Below the pieces are notes generated by a model. The model saw only the letters and a list, made by a program, of their open reading frames with translations, made no database searches and was not told the origin of the DNA. The position numbers and the translations under genes are program-made. Shown piece by piece: positions 32,320 to 43,385 of a DNA stretch of 64,000 nt; the stretch's first letter is position 1; each line of letters starts with the position of its first letter. The DNA comes from Gari tellinella (Eukaryota > Mollusca > Bivalvia > Cardiida > Psammobiidae), in NCBI GenBank assembly GCA_922989275.2, contig OV277866.1, positions 53,497,246 through 53,561,245 on the forward strand. Reading direction: 5' to 3'.

Positions 32320-32684
32320 CCGCCTTGTTGCAATAGTCTAAGTATGAAATTCCGCCTCATTCAGGCAGAATTTTAACTAAGTCCGAAATTCCGCCTTATT
32401 GAAATAGTCTAAGTCAAAAATTCCGCCTCAATTTCCAATGTTTTCTCATTTTCCGCCTCGAGATGCTAGTCTAAGTGAGAAATTCCGCCTCTGAAAAATG
32501 TCAAAGTACAAAATTCCGCCTGGATTTTAAATTCCGCCCGGAATCTTCTCAAAATTCCGCCCGTAAAACTGACCGACTTGAGGCGGAATTTAGGTTTCCG
32601 CCCCAAGTCCGCCCGGAATCGGCCATTTCCGCCCCAATTCCGCCTCATTTCCGGGCGGATTCCGCCTGAATTTTTCGTACGGGG
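32320..32684 (-). repeat. GGCGGAA motif array (right, inverted)
   Basis: AATTCCGCC motifs repeated across AT-rich spacers, with dense CCGCCC at the outer end. Mirror of the array at 25259-25640, not a simple copy. Confidence 0.85.
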
Positions 32685-34217
32685 GGTTTCAGAGAAGAAG
32701 AGTTTTAAAGGTTTATTCCTATATAAGTCTATGTAAAACTGATAAGCCCCCGGGCGGGCCATTTTTTACCCTGGGGTCATGATTTGAACAATCTTGGTAG
32801 AGGACCGTAAGGCAAAGCTAGATGCCAAATATAAAAGGTCTAAGAGTTTCAGAGAAGAAGAGTTTTAAAGGTTTATTCCTTTATAAGTCAATGTAAAACT
32901 GATAAACCCCGGGCCGGGGCCATTTTGGACCCTGGGGTCATGATTTGAACAATCTTGGTAGAGGTCCATAAGGCAAAGCTAGATGCCAAATATAAAAGGT
33001 TTGGGCCTTACGGTTTCAGAGAAGAAGATTTTTAAAGGTTTTCCTATATAAGTCTATGTAAAACTGATAAGCCCCGAGGCGGGGCCATTTTTGACCCTGG
33101 AGTCATGATTTGAACACTCTTAGTAGAGGTCCATAAGGCAAAGCTACATGACAAATATAAAAGGTCTAGGCTATACAGTTTTAGAGGAGAAGAGTTTTAA
33201 AGGTTTTCCTATGAAAAACTGATAAGCCCTGGGCGGGGCCATTTTTGATCGGGGATCATTATTTGAACGATCTTGCTAAAGGTTCACAACATGATGCTAC
33301 TTGTGAAATTTGGTTGTCCTAGGACTTATAGTTATTGACAAGAAGATGTTTAAAGTTTTGACTTTAGTTGTCAATATTATGTAAATACGGAAAATGACCA
33401 CGCCTTCTGGCGGCCATGTTTTTTGGCGGATCAAAATTCTTTGATCAGTTTTGAAAGTATATAATTGAGAAACATTTTGGTGAAAACCAAATTGAAATCG
33501 GATCAGTAGTTTTATGAGAAGAAGATTTTTTTAGATATCGTGCATGGTTGCCATGGCAACAAGACCGATTGCCCCACCCACTTTTTTTGAACAGTTTTTG
33601 AAGCTCACAACTACAGTATGTATCTGACCAAGTTTGGTTAAAATTGGGCCATTGGTTTCAGAGAAGAAGTTATTTGTGAACAGACGACACGGACACCGAC
33701 ACCGACGTACGACGGACGGCAACCGATCACAATAGCTCACCTTGAGCACTTTGTGCTCAGGTGAGCTAAAAACTGTTGTTGCTAGTGTTGATGATGATGA
33801 GTTGGGTTTTATTGCACTGTGAAACAAAATAGGTCTTATAGTGCTGATGAATGATGAGGGGTGATGAGATGAGATGATGATTTCAGGTAGATGATTTCCC
33901 CTAATTTAGTTGTTGCGTGGCATCTCATGGGATAACAAGAGCACTGCAGTGCAACAAAATACGCCGGTCATGGCCGGCGGGTGTCAAAGTTGTCCGGACT
34001 CAGGCCGACTGGAAAAAGTCGCCCGGAGTGTAGGCCCGACTATCGATCTCAAAAAGACTATGCTGTAGTATTGCGATAGCTCAAGTACTATCCCGATAGT
34101 ATTGCTATAGTCAAGAAACTATTGCAATACTATCACGATAGTTTTTCTACTAACTGTTTTCTCATAAACAAATGCTCTTTGGGCGTATTTACATACTTTG
34201 AATATATCACGGAATTA

Positions 34218-35718
34218 TATACTAAAGGAATTTAGAAACGCAACTTGAACTTTGGATCTTTATATTGCAACTTTTATATATGGTATGGTTATAAAAGTTA
34301 TATCATTTTGAACGTTGAACATTTATCAACACGTTGCACCCTAAGAAATTCTGTCTTCTTAAAAAGTGTGGTGGAGAGATGACGTTGAGCAAGTAGCGTC
34401 TGTGTGAAGTGCCAACGATATGGTCAATATCTGGTATGACCCCTGTGTGCCGCCATGACAGCGCGGATACGCCTGTGCATAGAGTTGATGAGTCCATTAA
34501 TTTGACGAATTGGGATGTTGTTCCACTCCTCACGTAACGCCTGTCTCAATTCGCCATGTGTCGTCGGTGCTGGATGACGTCTCCGAACACGTCTGTCCAA
34601 TACGTCCCACAGATGTTCAATGGGCGAAAGATCGGGACTGTACGCTGGCCAGGGTAAAACATCCACGTTATTTGTCTGTAGATAGTCATTACAAATTCTA
34701 GCGACGTGTGGACGCGCATTATCTTGTTGAAACGTCAATCCAACTGGATTCAGGATGGTGTCACGGTATCTCTGTGCATTCAATGCTCCTTCGATTAAAA
34801 CCAGTTCCGTTTTATGTCCATAAGCTATACCGGCCCATACCATGATTCCGCCGCCTCCAAAACGGTCGATCTCCCTTACGCACGCGTCTACGTAGCGTTC
34901 CCCTCTACGGCGATATACGCGTTGCCTTCTGCCTTCTGTCGGAACGGAACAACAGAAACCTTGACTCGTCCGAGAACAACACTCGTCTCCAGCGGTGCAT
35001 GGAAAACAATTCCGGACGATGTACCTGTAGCCAATCCATACGGCCTTGACGTCTAGGCCTTGTCAACGGCAGTCCTACGTATGGCTGTCTTGCTCTGATT
35101 CCGGCGTTCCGGAGCCTGTTTGACACAGTTCGTGCGCAGGGTCTGATGTTATTAGGACCTCTTAAATTTCTGGCGGTTTCTTCGGGTGTCTGGAACATGT
35201 GACGTAAGCCTTATAAAGGCGTCATCACGACGTGACGTTACTCGGGGTCGGCCCGGGCGCGGACGGTCGTTCGTTGTACCAGTGATACGCAGACGATTAT
35301 ACAGCCTAGAGATAGTGCTTTTATGCACTCTAAGATGATTTGCAACATTACTCTGCGAACTTCCGTTCATCAGCATCCGAACGGCTGCTTGACGCTGATC
35401 ATTGTTTAAGCGCGGCATTGCCAATTTGGAGCAGATTAGATTTTTTTCTTTTAAAATTTACTAACTTGGTCTTATTGATAAGTTTTGTAAAGTGACCGAA
35501 CAGGTTCACTCTATACAATTACCTGTAGTCACGCGACCTGTAGTTTACGCTAAACCCGTGCTACTCGTGATATCCGAGAGCGTTCGACGACGTTTTTCAA
35601 TCACTAGGTAAGTGTGTCTCGGTGCAATCACGGAAAAGTCGTGCAAAAGATTGAGACCATATTCGTACATGTATATTTTACATTTAAAAAAGTTGCGTTT
35701 CTAATTTCTTTTAGTATA
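34218..35718 (-). mobile_element. Decayed Tc1/mariner (IS630-type) transposon
   Basis: About 28-bp inverted repeats (TATACTAAAGGAATTTAG... on the left; AAGTTGCGTTTCTAATTTC on the right) with TA at the outer edges bound a 1.5-kb element whose transposase reads on the minus strand. It sits inside a C-type element. The two ends differ at only a few positions, so the element is moderately old. Confidence 0.88.
34424..35424 (-). pseudogene. Tc1-like DD34E transposase, frameshifted
   Basis: Three open segments in three frames cover one transposase. 35424-35152 holds the N-terminal helix-turn-helix (QRQAAVRMLMNGSSQSNVA ... SRLYNRLR). 35198-34905 holds RTVSNRLRNAGIRARQPY and the first catalytic Asp in VLFSDESRF. 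34843-34424 holds MVWAGIAYG, the second Asp in FQQDNARPH and the Glu in DLSPIEHLWD; 34 residues separate Asp and Glu, hence DD34E. The frame breaks near 35195 and again near 34930, where a 7-bp AGAAGGC direct repeat looks like the cause. About ten family residues before GLTFQQD are missing. No functional protein is expected from this copy. Confidence 0.9.
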
Positions 35719-36261
35719 TGTATTTAAATTTTAAGTATGTAAAGGGGCATAACTCGTTTAAAAATAATTCAACAGGAACCAAATATCAAATTTGAAATCA
35801 ATTGAATAAAAAAGAAAAAAGTTCTGTTTTTTTTTAAAAAATGCCCATTTTTGACAATAAAGGGGCATAACTCTGCTAAAAATAGTCGCCAACGTCTGAA
35901 ATTTAACAGGAACCAAAACTCACAGGTGCCTTCCCTGCATGATGAGAAAGATAAATATGAAATTTGGTTACAATAGACAAAATGTAAGTAAAATTATTAT
36001 CAGGAAACAATATATTGTTAAAAAAATTGTGTGAAGGGGCATAACTCTGAAAATACGGAGTCAAACCAAAAACCCGAAATATATGTTAAGTAACTTCATT
36101 CATTGTATCACCATATCAAATTTGAAATCAATTGAATAATAAAAAAAAAAGTTCTGGTTTTTTTAAAACCAGAAATGGGTGTCAAAGCCACCTGACGCTC
36201 GCCTGCTTGAAATTTAAGTCTAAAAATATCTTGTATACAAAACAAACCAATTCTCAGTTAA

Positions 36262-36798
36262 AGCGACTCGCAACCAGATGGTGCATTAAAAATAGTTATT
36301 TGTAAATATGTGTCAAACGCTTATATAAATGGTAAAGAATTAGTTTAAGATAAGAAATTCTGTTAAAAAAAAGGTATTTCAATAAAAAAAATTATTGGTC
36401 TCTGGTGGGATTCGAACCCGGGGCCGGGCATTGGCGGACAGAAGGCAAAATAGGGGAAACCGCTTAGACCAATGGACCACGGAACTATCTGTTTATCTCT
36501 GATCGATTTAACGTATTTCAATGTGTAGCGATCGAAAGTGCATACAACTTCACAATTCGGCTCGGGTTTATGTCTGAGCCCGTGTAGAGAAGCAACAACA
36601 ACAACTATACCGTCTACTAGTCGGTATAGAAAAACGATGGAAAATATCTAAAAATCTAAGATTCGGTCACGATTCTTGAGACTTCTTTTCGACTGATCAT
36701 ATTTTTTTAATGTCAGAAGCCAAATTATGCCACAAATTTGCTTTTATTTGAGTATTTTATTTTATTTTGACAAGTACACCATCCGGTTGCGAGTCCCT
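36262..36798. mobile_element. E element (TTAA target), uninterrupted copy
   Basis: Ends AGCGACTCGCAACCAGATGG and CCGGTTGCGAGTCCCT between TTAA copies (36258-36261, 36799-36802). 537 bp, with tRNA-like GTCCATTGGTCTAAGCGG and GGGTTCGAATCCC on the minus strand at 36400-36485. It provides the empty site for the LINE in the other copy. Confidence 0.85.
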
Positions 36799-36839
36799 TT
36801 AAGAAAGATTATTAAATGAATGATGAGTCTTAATCTAGT

Positions 36840-37945
36840 TATACAAAACTTTAAAACAGCCCGTCCAAAAAACTTTAACCTGGTGATTTGAGGTCAAAAC
36901 AACTAAGTCCAAAACATGTAAAAAAAATGAAATAAATTTAAATCATTTTTAATTACAACTTCATAGCCTCAATGTTTGTTCCCAAATGAAGCTCCATACA
37001 ACATTTCAGCACCCTAGCACAAGTATTAAACCTTAAAACAACTCGTCCAAAAAACTTTAACCTGGTGATTGCAGTATAAAAGCTAAGTCCAAAACATGTT
37101 AAAAATTGACTAATATTAAAATTGTTTTTAAATTCCAACTCCATAACATCAATGTTTGATCCAGAATATAGCTTCACACAAAATTTCAGCACCCTAGCAC
37201 AAGTATTTTACTTTAAAACAACCCGTCCAAAAAACTTTAACCTGGTGATTGCAGTAAAAAAGGAAAGTCCAAAACATGTTAAAAATTGACAAATATTAAA
37301 ATTGTTTTTAAATTCCAACTTCATAACATCAATGTTTGTCCCCAAACGAAGCTTCATATAATATTTCAGCACCCTAGCACAAGTATTAAACTTTAAAACA
37401 ACCCGTCCAAAAAACTTATACCTAGAAATTTGTAGTCGAAAAACTTAAGTCCAAAACATGTCCAAAATTGATATAAATTAAAATTATTTTTAAATTCCAA
37501 CATCATAACATCAATGTTTAACCCCAAATGAACCTCCATACAAAATTTCAGCCCCCTAGCCCAAGTATTAAACTTTAAAACAACCCGTCCAAAAAACTTT
37601 AACCTGGTGATTTGTAGTCGAAAAACCTAAGTCCAAAACATGTTGAAAATTGACATAAATTTAAATTATTTTTAAACTCAAACTTCATAACATCAATGTT
37701 AATCCCCAAATGAACCTCCATACAAAATTTCAGCAGCCTAGCACAAATATTAAGCTTTAAAACAACCCGTCCAAAAAACTTTAACCTGGTGATTTGTAGT
37801 CGAAAAACCTAAGTCCAAAATATGTTGAAAATTGACAATTATTAAAATTATTTTTAAACTCCAACTTCATAACATCAATGTTCAACCCCTAATAAACCTC
37901 CATACAAAATTTCAGCACCCTAGCACAAATATTAAGCTTTAACCT
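36840..37945 (+). repeat. About 182-bp tandem core repeat, six copies
   Basis: Units carry AACAACCCGTCCAAAAAACT, GGTGATT, AAGTCCAAAACATGT, AACTTCATAACATCAATGTT and TTTCAGCACCCTAGCAC. A core module of the surrounding C-type element, unrelated to the other modules. Confidence 0.9.
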
Positions 37946-38169
37946 TGGCCACGCTCACGCCCACGCCCACGCCGGGGGTATGACATTAGCTCTGCTGTTC
38001 TTCGAACAGGCGAGCTAAAAATGCCCATTTTTTACAATAAAGGGGCATAACTCTGCTAAAAATAGCCGCCAACGTTTGAAACGCGAACTCATCCGAACTA
38101 TTTTGGTATGGAATATTTGTAGGAAGTTTAATCAAAATCGGTAAATAAATGAAGGTGAGAGAGCGCTAA

Positions 38170-38794
38170 CAAGATAGGGCCACTATGGCCCTAAATCGCT
38201 CACCTGGTACATATTGGCAAACTTGACCTATAGTGACCTAGATTATGACTGGACATGTATACCCACAATCAACATCTAGAGTGTAAACAAGATTTTCCAA
38301 TGATTTGACCTAGTGACCTAGTTTTTGACCGGACATGACCCATATTCAAACTGGACCTAGATATCAATGCGACAAACATTCTGACCAAATTTCACCAAGA
38401 TCCAATGAGATTTGTAGCGTCTAGAGTGTTAACAAGGTTTTTCTAAGATTTGACCTAGTGACCTAGTTTTTGACCGGACATGACCCACATTCAAACTTGA
38501 CCTAGATATCAATGAGACAAACATTCTGACCAAGTTTCATCAAGATCCAATGAAATTTGTAGCCTCAAGAGTGTTCACAAGGTTTTTCTATGATTTGACC
38601 TAGTGACCTAGTTTTTGACCCGACATGACCCACATTCGAACATGGCCTAGATTTCATCAAGACAAACATTGTCATCAAGTTTCATGAAGATCGGATGAAA
38701 TTTGTAGCCGCTAGAGACGGACGGACAGACAGACGGACGACGGACATCCAGCGATCCTAAAAGCTCACCTTGGCACTTCGTGCCAGGTGAGCTA
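38170..38794 (+). mobile_element. C element with TTTGACC-type cores
   Basis: CAAGATAGGGCCACTATGGCCC...CGCTCACCTG at the left, CTTGGCACTTCGTGCCAGGTGAGCTA-type hairpin at the right. Three cores with TTTGACCTAGTGACCTAG, the same module as 21976-24821 but better preserved. Confidence 0.85.
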
Positions 38795-39110
38795 AAAAGT
38801 TAACGGACGTACGGACGGACGTTCTCACAGTTGGACATTTGTTGGGTATTTTTTTTGTTTAAAAATACCCAACAGTACACTAAAATACCCAACAATAACA
38901 ATAGGGCAATCACGGAATGAATGGAATCTATTGTTCTCCCTACCCAACAAAGGACCTTTCGTGCGCTCGGACGGACGGACGGACGGACAGCGCTGGGTAT
39001 ATCATAATACGACCGTCGATGACGGGCGTATAAAAACCACTGACTTTTTAGTTCTTGGCACAGGAGAAAATCTCGCCCAATAAACAGAAACAATTCTCTA
39101 CTTATACTAA

Positions 39111-39514
39111 TGTAGCCGGGTGTTCTTATAAAGAAACACTCACTCCGACCCGGGTTTGAACCCGGGTTGCCAGGTTCGCAGTCATGCACTCTACCACGTC
39201 GCCATAAAAGCGCGCTTGTACAGCGAGGCCGTACAAGTGATGATAAATCTACACACTGTGACATACTCCCCCCGACAACTTGAAATTCGTCCCGAATTTC
39301 TATATGGGTATGAAAACGACTTGGGATCGATCTCGGAGCATATACAGTCACAGAAACCACGATGGGCGCCAAATGTAGCCGGGTGTTCTTATAAAGAAAC
39401 ACTCGCTCCGACCTGGGTCGCCAGGTCCGAAGTCATGCACTCTACCACGTCGCCATAAAAGCACGCTTGTACAGCGAGGCCGTACAAGTCATGATAAATC
39501 TACATACTGTGACA
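39111..39514 (-). mobile_element. TRIM-like miniature LTR retrotransposon
   Basis: Two direct repeats, 39111-39263 and 39374-39514, begin TGTCACAG and end GGCTACA on the minus strand and flank only 110 bp. Next to the 5' LTR lies a primer-binding-site-like TTTGGCGCCCA (39363-39373), and before the 3' LTR a polypurine tract GGGGGGAG (about 39265-39273). There is no room for gag or pol; a frame ending IRDEFQVVGGSMSQ just before the PPT looks like the tail of a Gypsy polyprotein. The second LTR lacks about 12 bp. No 5-bp target duplication is evident. Confidence 0.75.
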
Positions 39515-39529
39515 CAATTAAGCCCAAGA

Positions 39530-39775
39530 ACCATGACAAGGTAGGAAGCTTTCTCGGGTGCTAGATTGTAAACACTGTCATTCATGGCATTTTCAGCACA
39601 TCAAGGGCAGATAACTCTCGACATATAAATAAAGCAAGTTTGAAAAAGATTTGATAAAGAAATTATGGCCTCTGGAGTGTAAACACTAAAACTGGACGAT
39701 GAACTCTGCATGGCTGACATGAAGTACATGTATCACAAAAGCTCATCATGAGCTTTCTTTGCTCAGATGAGCTCA
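39530..39775 (+). repeat. C element right end (partial)
   Basis: GGGCAGATAACTCTCGAC and TATGGCCTCTGGAGTGTAAAC are wording of the 52.0-53.2-kb core; it ends in a degraded hairpin TCATGAGC...GCTCAGATGAGCTC. Confidence 0.5.
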
Positions 39776-39779
39776 AAAT

Positions 39780-40529
39780 CGTCTTTTGCCTGACATCTGT
39801 AGGGCGTTCAAGTACCGTATCGGCGAACAGTAACGTTAATCAATGCAAACAACCCATATAGTACGACATCTAACGTTCACCAATACTCTTCAATAACTCA
39901 TTGCGCCCCAATTTTTATTAACTTTTCAAGGGTACGAACGATTTATGTGCCAATCTAAATTACACAAGCAAAAGTGCACTAATCAACTGAAATGCATCAA
40001 TTTTACCGCATATAAAAATATGATTTAGCTGTTCAGATGTAAGCTTCTTTGTTTGATACATTAAGTATCGGAAAATGTTGGTTTATTGATGAGAAATTAA
40101 GTCGGGACTGTTCGCTGGTTTTATTAAATTCGTTTCGTAGCCATTTTGTTTTCCTTGTTGGCCATGGCGAACTACCTCTGAGGCCGTTCGTGTCGGTCGC
40201 AATCGGTAACAGCCTAACGACCGTTAAAGGTAAATTGTTACCATTTTCTGTTGCAATCGATACGGTACTTGAACGCACTACTGATCACAAGTTGGACTGT
40301 AAATTACAAAACAACAACAATATCAACAGATTTTAAGTTTATTTGAAAACCAAGAGCATTACAGACAGTATTTGCCAAAGAAACCTTTGGCCAGAAAGTA
40401 ATTCTATAATACAGAGTTAGACAGAGGTGGTACAGCATCAGACTAAATATAAATATTCCAAGTAAGTGTAGCCTCTATCCTATCCTGCTAAAGTATTTGA
40501 CTATCTCAAAACTGTTAACAATCACATAT
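39780..40529. other. Unassigned, with a small CpG-rich patch
   Basis: CpG-rich 40140-40215 precedes a plus-strand donor TTAAAG|GTAAAT (about 40228) and includes CCATGGCGAACTACCTCTGA, a five-codon frame. A noncoding 5' exon on the plus strand is possible; no downstream exon was found. Confidence 0.25.
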
Positions 40530-40913
40530 TTAACCCTTTTCTCCACAGATACGTCTATTTGCACACTTAGTTATTACTTCCATTGAAGAAAACCAGATCC
40601 AATATTACAGAGCTCCAGATAAGAGTAGTTTTTCAAAAACTAAAATCTTTATTTCTGCATTAAACCCTATGGTGCTGAAATTAGTGAGAAAATGGTGGAT
40701 TTGTTCAGAAAACTACCCCTTATCTGGAGCCCTGATATTATACAGCCATGAAAATTCCACATAAGAAATATTTTCTATATTCTAGCAGATGGTAGCTTAA
40801 AGTAGGCTGAAAGTAAAGCAGAATGCGCCTTGAGGCGCATCCTGCTTTACTTTCAACCTGCTTGAAGTGGTCACCTGTCTTCAAAACTAGAACAGGTTAT
40901 GGTTTAAGGTTTA
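40530..40913 (+). mobile_element. A MITE interrupted by a B MITE
   Basis: A sequence before CCAATATTA (40607) and after TATTATACAGCC (40736), with B between. Core tip GCGCCTTGAGGCGC. Confidence 0.88.
40608..40734. mobile_element. B MITE inside an A MITE
   Basis: CAGAGCTCCAGATAAG ... CTTATCTGGAGCCCTG with ATATTA duplicated (40602-40607, 40735-40740). Central hairpin deleted. Confidence 0.88.
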
Positions 40914-41135
40914 TTTGATACCATTTCAAACACTCAAAACCTGCATTGAAGAGCTTTCCAAACTGTCTGGATCCAGATCAACCACGTTATACATGGTGCC
41001 TAATCCTGATCCAAACTGTTTCTCACTCAGATCCCATTTCTGTAAAGAAAGCGGACAAAGCCCCAACCAATTTTTAGCAGAAAACATTATCTGTTTTGAA
41101 CTTATCCCAGAAACATCACTATGAGTGGCTAAACA

Positions 41136-41330
41136 GAAGGGCTCCAGATAAGGGAAGTATTTTGAAAACTAAAATCTTTACGTCTGCACTAAACCCTGTG
41201 GTGTGACTACTCATTAGAACTGTCTCAAAGATGTGATTAGAATCAGTAGTCACACCATGGTGTTTAGTTGCAGACATGAAGGAGAAAATGTTGAAAAACT
41301 TCAGTTTACTTTCTCTGATTGGGAGCCTTG
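41136..41330. mobile_element. B MITE
   Basis: AGGGCTCCAGATAAGGG ... GATTGGGAGCCTTG, complete central hairpin; an A MITE starts 1 bp later. Confidence 0.85.
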
Positions 41331-41331
41331 A

Positions 41332-41575
41332 TTAACCCGTTACCCCATAAATACACCTTTTTATCCTTAAATTTATTCCTCCACTGAAGAAAATAGTTCC
41401 AAATTATACAGTGATGAATCTGTATCATAAGAAATATTTTCTTTATTCTAGCAGATGGTAGCTTAAAGCAGGCTGTAAGTAAAGCAGAATGTGCCTTAAG
41501 GCACATTCTGCTTTACTTTCAGCCTGCTTTAAGTAATCACATATCTTACATACTAGAAACAGGCTATATTTAGGT
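41332..41575 (+). mobile_element. A MITE
   Basis: TTAACCCGTTACCCCATAAA, complete core with tip GTGCCTTAAGGCAC, degraded right end GGCTATATTTAGG. Confidence 0.88.
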
Positions 41576-41806
41576 GTGCAACAATGTGGATAGTTACTGT
41601 AGAAACATGCCATAAATTCCAACCATACATTCTATGAACTAAAATGATGAACATAGACAAACATGGAGAATCTAAAAAATATATATCATATTTGCTATGT
41701 ACGTTTAACGGAAAAGAGATAAAACGCAGAAAAGATTTATACATTTTTTTTCATACCCAAATATTAATAAATAAATAAACAGTCTGGAGCAAGTTCATAT
41801 TTAAAA

Positions 41807-41879
41807 TTAACAAGGCATCCGGTCAGGATCCGAACTATTTGTTGCTTTGGTCTTCTTTCTGGACTTTCGTGCATTTTTT
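41807..41879 (-). CDS. Candidate terminal exon of an unrecognised gene
   Basis: A good acceptor (CCTTTTGCAG|A) opens 24 codons reading KNARKSRKKTKATNSSDPD then RMPC and a stop, followed by AT-rich UTR-like sequence. The basic, Ser/Lys-rich tail looks like a protein C-terminus and the segment is not in a recognised repeat. I could not find the preceding exon (it would need phase 2), so this may be chance. Confidence 0.22.
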
Positions 41880-42300
41880 CTGCAAAAGGAATTTTATTAC
41901 AAAAGCAGTTTATGTAAAAGTATAACAATTGCAACAAAACTTGTGAGATTTCATTGCAAAACCACTTTTGAATATTTCAGCATTGTAAACTTGTTACATT
42001 GGAGATGATGTTATTATTTCCCAATAAACATTTATGTTTAAACTATTATTTCGATTGCAAATAATTTTGAGCTGGATCAGACGCCGGGTAACCCCACGTC
42101 TGATCAGGCTCCAAACCATTTGCAGCTCAGATTAAAATGAATCCCTAGACATTTCTAAAAATGGAAATTTTCTACCTTTTTCTGAGATGCGTTTGAATTT
42201 CATTTGCATTTAAATGAGAATGAATAACGTTGTCTCCACTGTACCTGATCAACAACCTTCAAAAACAATAGTATGTAATGCATTTAGCAACCTTCAGCAC

Positions 42301-42549
42301 TTAACCCATTACCTCATAGCCTGTTTCTAGTTTTGAAGATAGGTTACCACTTAAAGCAGGATGAAAGTACAGCAGAATGTGCCTTAAGGCACATTCTGCT
42401 TTACTTTCAGCCTGCTTTAAGCTATTATCTGCTAGAATATAGAAATATTTCTTATGATTCCCATTTGTGACAGTAAATTGGAACTATTTTCTTCAGTAGA
42501 GGAATAAATTAAAGGTGTTAAAAGGTGTATATGTGGGGTAATGGGATAA
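42301..42549 (-). mobile_element. A MITE
   Basis: TTAACCCATTACCTCATAG ... GTGGGGTAATGGGATAA, complete core. Confidence 0.92.
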
Positions 42550-43084
42550 AGATACCGCTCTTTTCTTCTTTGTTTGTAACTGGAGCGAATTAAAACTGTA
42601 CTCAGCAAGCAATATGCATGAGTTCATCAAGCTTTATAGTTGATGTAGTAATTTAGAAAACAAATATTTCCTACAATTTGTAATAAATTACATGTCTAAA
42701 ACTCTAAATACACAAATAGATGTATGTTCCTTCTTCACCTCTTGATGACAATAGAGCAAACCCACTGAAAAATATACACGAAAAATGAATTAAATCATGA
42801 AAATGCAGCAGGGTTTCAGAAAATGAGAGTAAACTAAAACTGTCAAATAGAATGTGACCTACTCTTTGGAATTATCTCTTCGATTAGAGTGTCACAACAT
42901 AGGTTTTTTTTTAACTACAGTGCTTCCTCCCTACAACAGCCCTCCCAACAACCACTCCCTCCTTACAACGAACCTTTTCGCAGTTCCATAAACAGGACAA
43001 TTATGTCTAACGCCTTTACTGCTGCAATAGTGTCCGCTTAAAATTGTTGTCTGCTCTTTTTCTCAAAGTTACATATAATAAGCG

Positions 43085-43190
43085 GACATTTTGATAGAAT
43101 AATGTCGAGTGACAAACAGCTTGAATCCAGAACAGATGCCACGTTATGCGGTGTCTGATCTGGATTCAAACTGTTTGCAAATGTAAGCAA
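43085..43190. repeat. Hairpin: AACAG..TTGAATCCAGA type
   Basis: GACAAACAGCTTGAATCCAGA...TCTGGATTCAAACTGTTTGC, around CAGATGCCACGTTATGCGGTG. TTAA ends not located. Confidence 0.75.
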
Positions 43191-43385
43191 AGTCTTTATT
43201 TTCCCTCCCTATGACGACTCCCTTCAAACAACATACACAATTTGTGTTTCCAATTGGGTGTTGCTGTAAAGAGGGAACACTGTATATTCCCCTGACCTGG
43301 AGCTGTGATGCTGCATATGGGTTGATGTGTTTAGTCATAGGATTCAAGTACATACAGTTGGTCAGTTTAGTATGATAACATCACT

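Larger units (their letters stand above)
25259..32684. mobile_element. Possible 7.4-kb insertion bounded by GGCGGAA arrays
   Basis: The C element with cores CAAAGCTAGATGCCAAATAT stops at 25258 and resumes at 32685 exactly where its repeat unit would continue (...AAAGGTCTAGG / GGTTTCAGAGAAG). The inserted DNA starts with about 380 bp of repeated GGCGGAA (25259-25640) and ends with about 340 bp of TTCCGCC (32330-32684), so the motifs face inward. The interior holds A, J and C elements, a SINE and a possible transcript. No transposase is seen and no target duplication is clear. Confidence 0.55.
24835..33767 (+). mobile_element. C element split by the 7.4-kb segment
   Basis: Left part 24835-25258 (CAAGAGCCGCATGCGGCCC...CGCTCACCTGAG), right part 32685-33767 ending GAGCACTTTGTGCTCAGGTGAGCTA. 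Both parts share the core wording CAAAGCTAGATGCCAAATAT, unlike the copy at 2.1-3.6 kb, so they are one element. Confidence 0.75.
33936..38017 (+). mobile_element. Composite of C-type elements
   Basis: Begins CAAGAGCACTGCAGTGC. GGGGCATAACTCTG blocks at 35743-36180 resume at 38018, so a second C-type element with CGCTCGCCTG near 36195 and end CGAGCTA at 38017 seems nested in the first. Further nested are a Tc1 element and an E element. The boundary of the inner copy is uncertain. Confidence 0.55.

Noticed and set aside
32475..32762. Frames on both strands over the GGCGGAA array
   Set aside because: Arg/Pro/Phe-rich peptides arise from the GGCGGAA repeat and mirror each other on the two strands.
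36400..36485. tRNA gene on the minus strand (GGGTTCGAATCCC)
   Set aside because: A and B boxes are present but the acceptor stem does not pair, and the same segment recurs inside the other E element, so it is a tRNA-like part of a repeat.
38800..39402. 200-codon minus-strand open frame
   Set aside because: It spans C-element tail, AT-rich filler and both parts of the TRIM; only EIRDEFQVVGGSMSQ resembles a real protein end (Gypsy pol tail).
40049..40336. 95-codon plus-strand frame near a CpG patch
   Set aside because: Overlaps a frame of similar length on the other strand, no recognisable domain; kept only as a possible noncoding promoter region.
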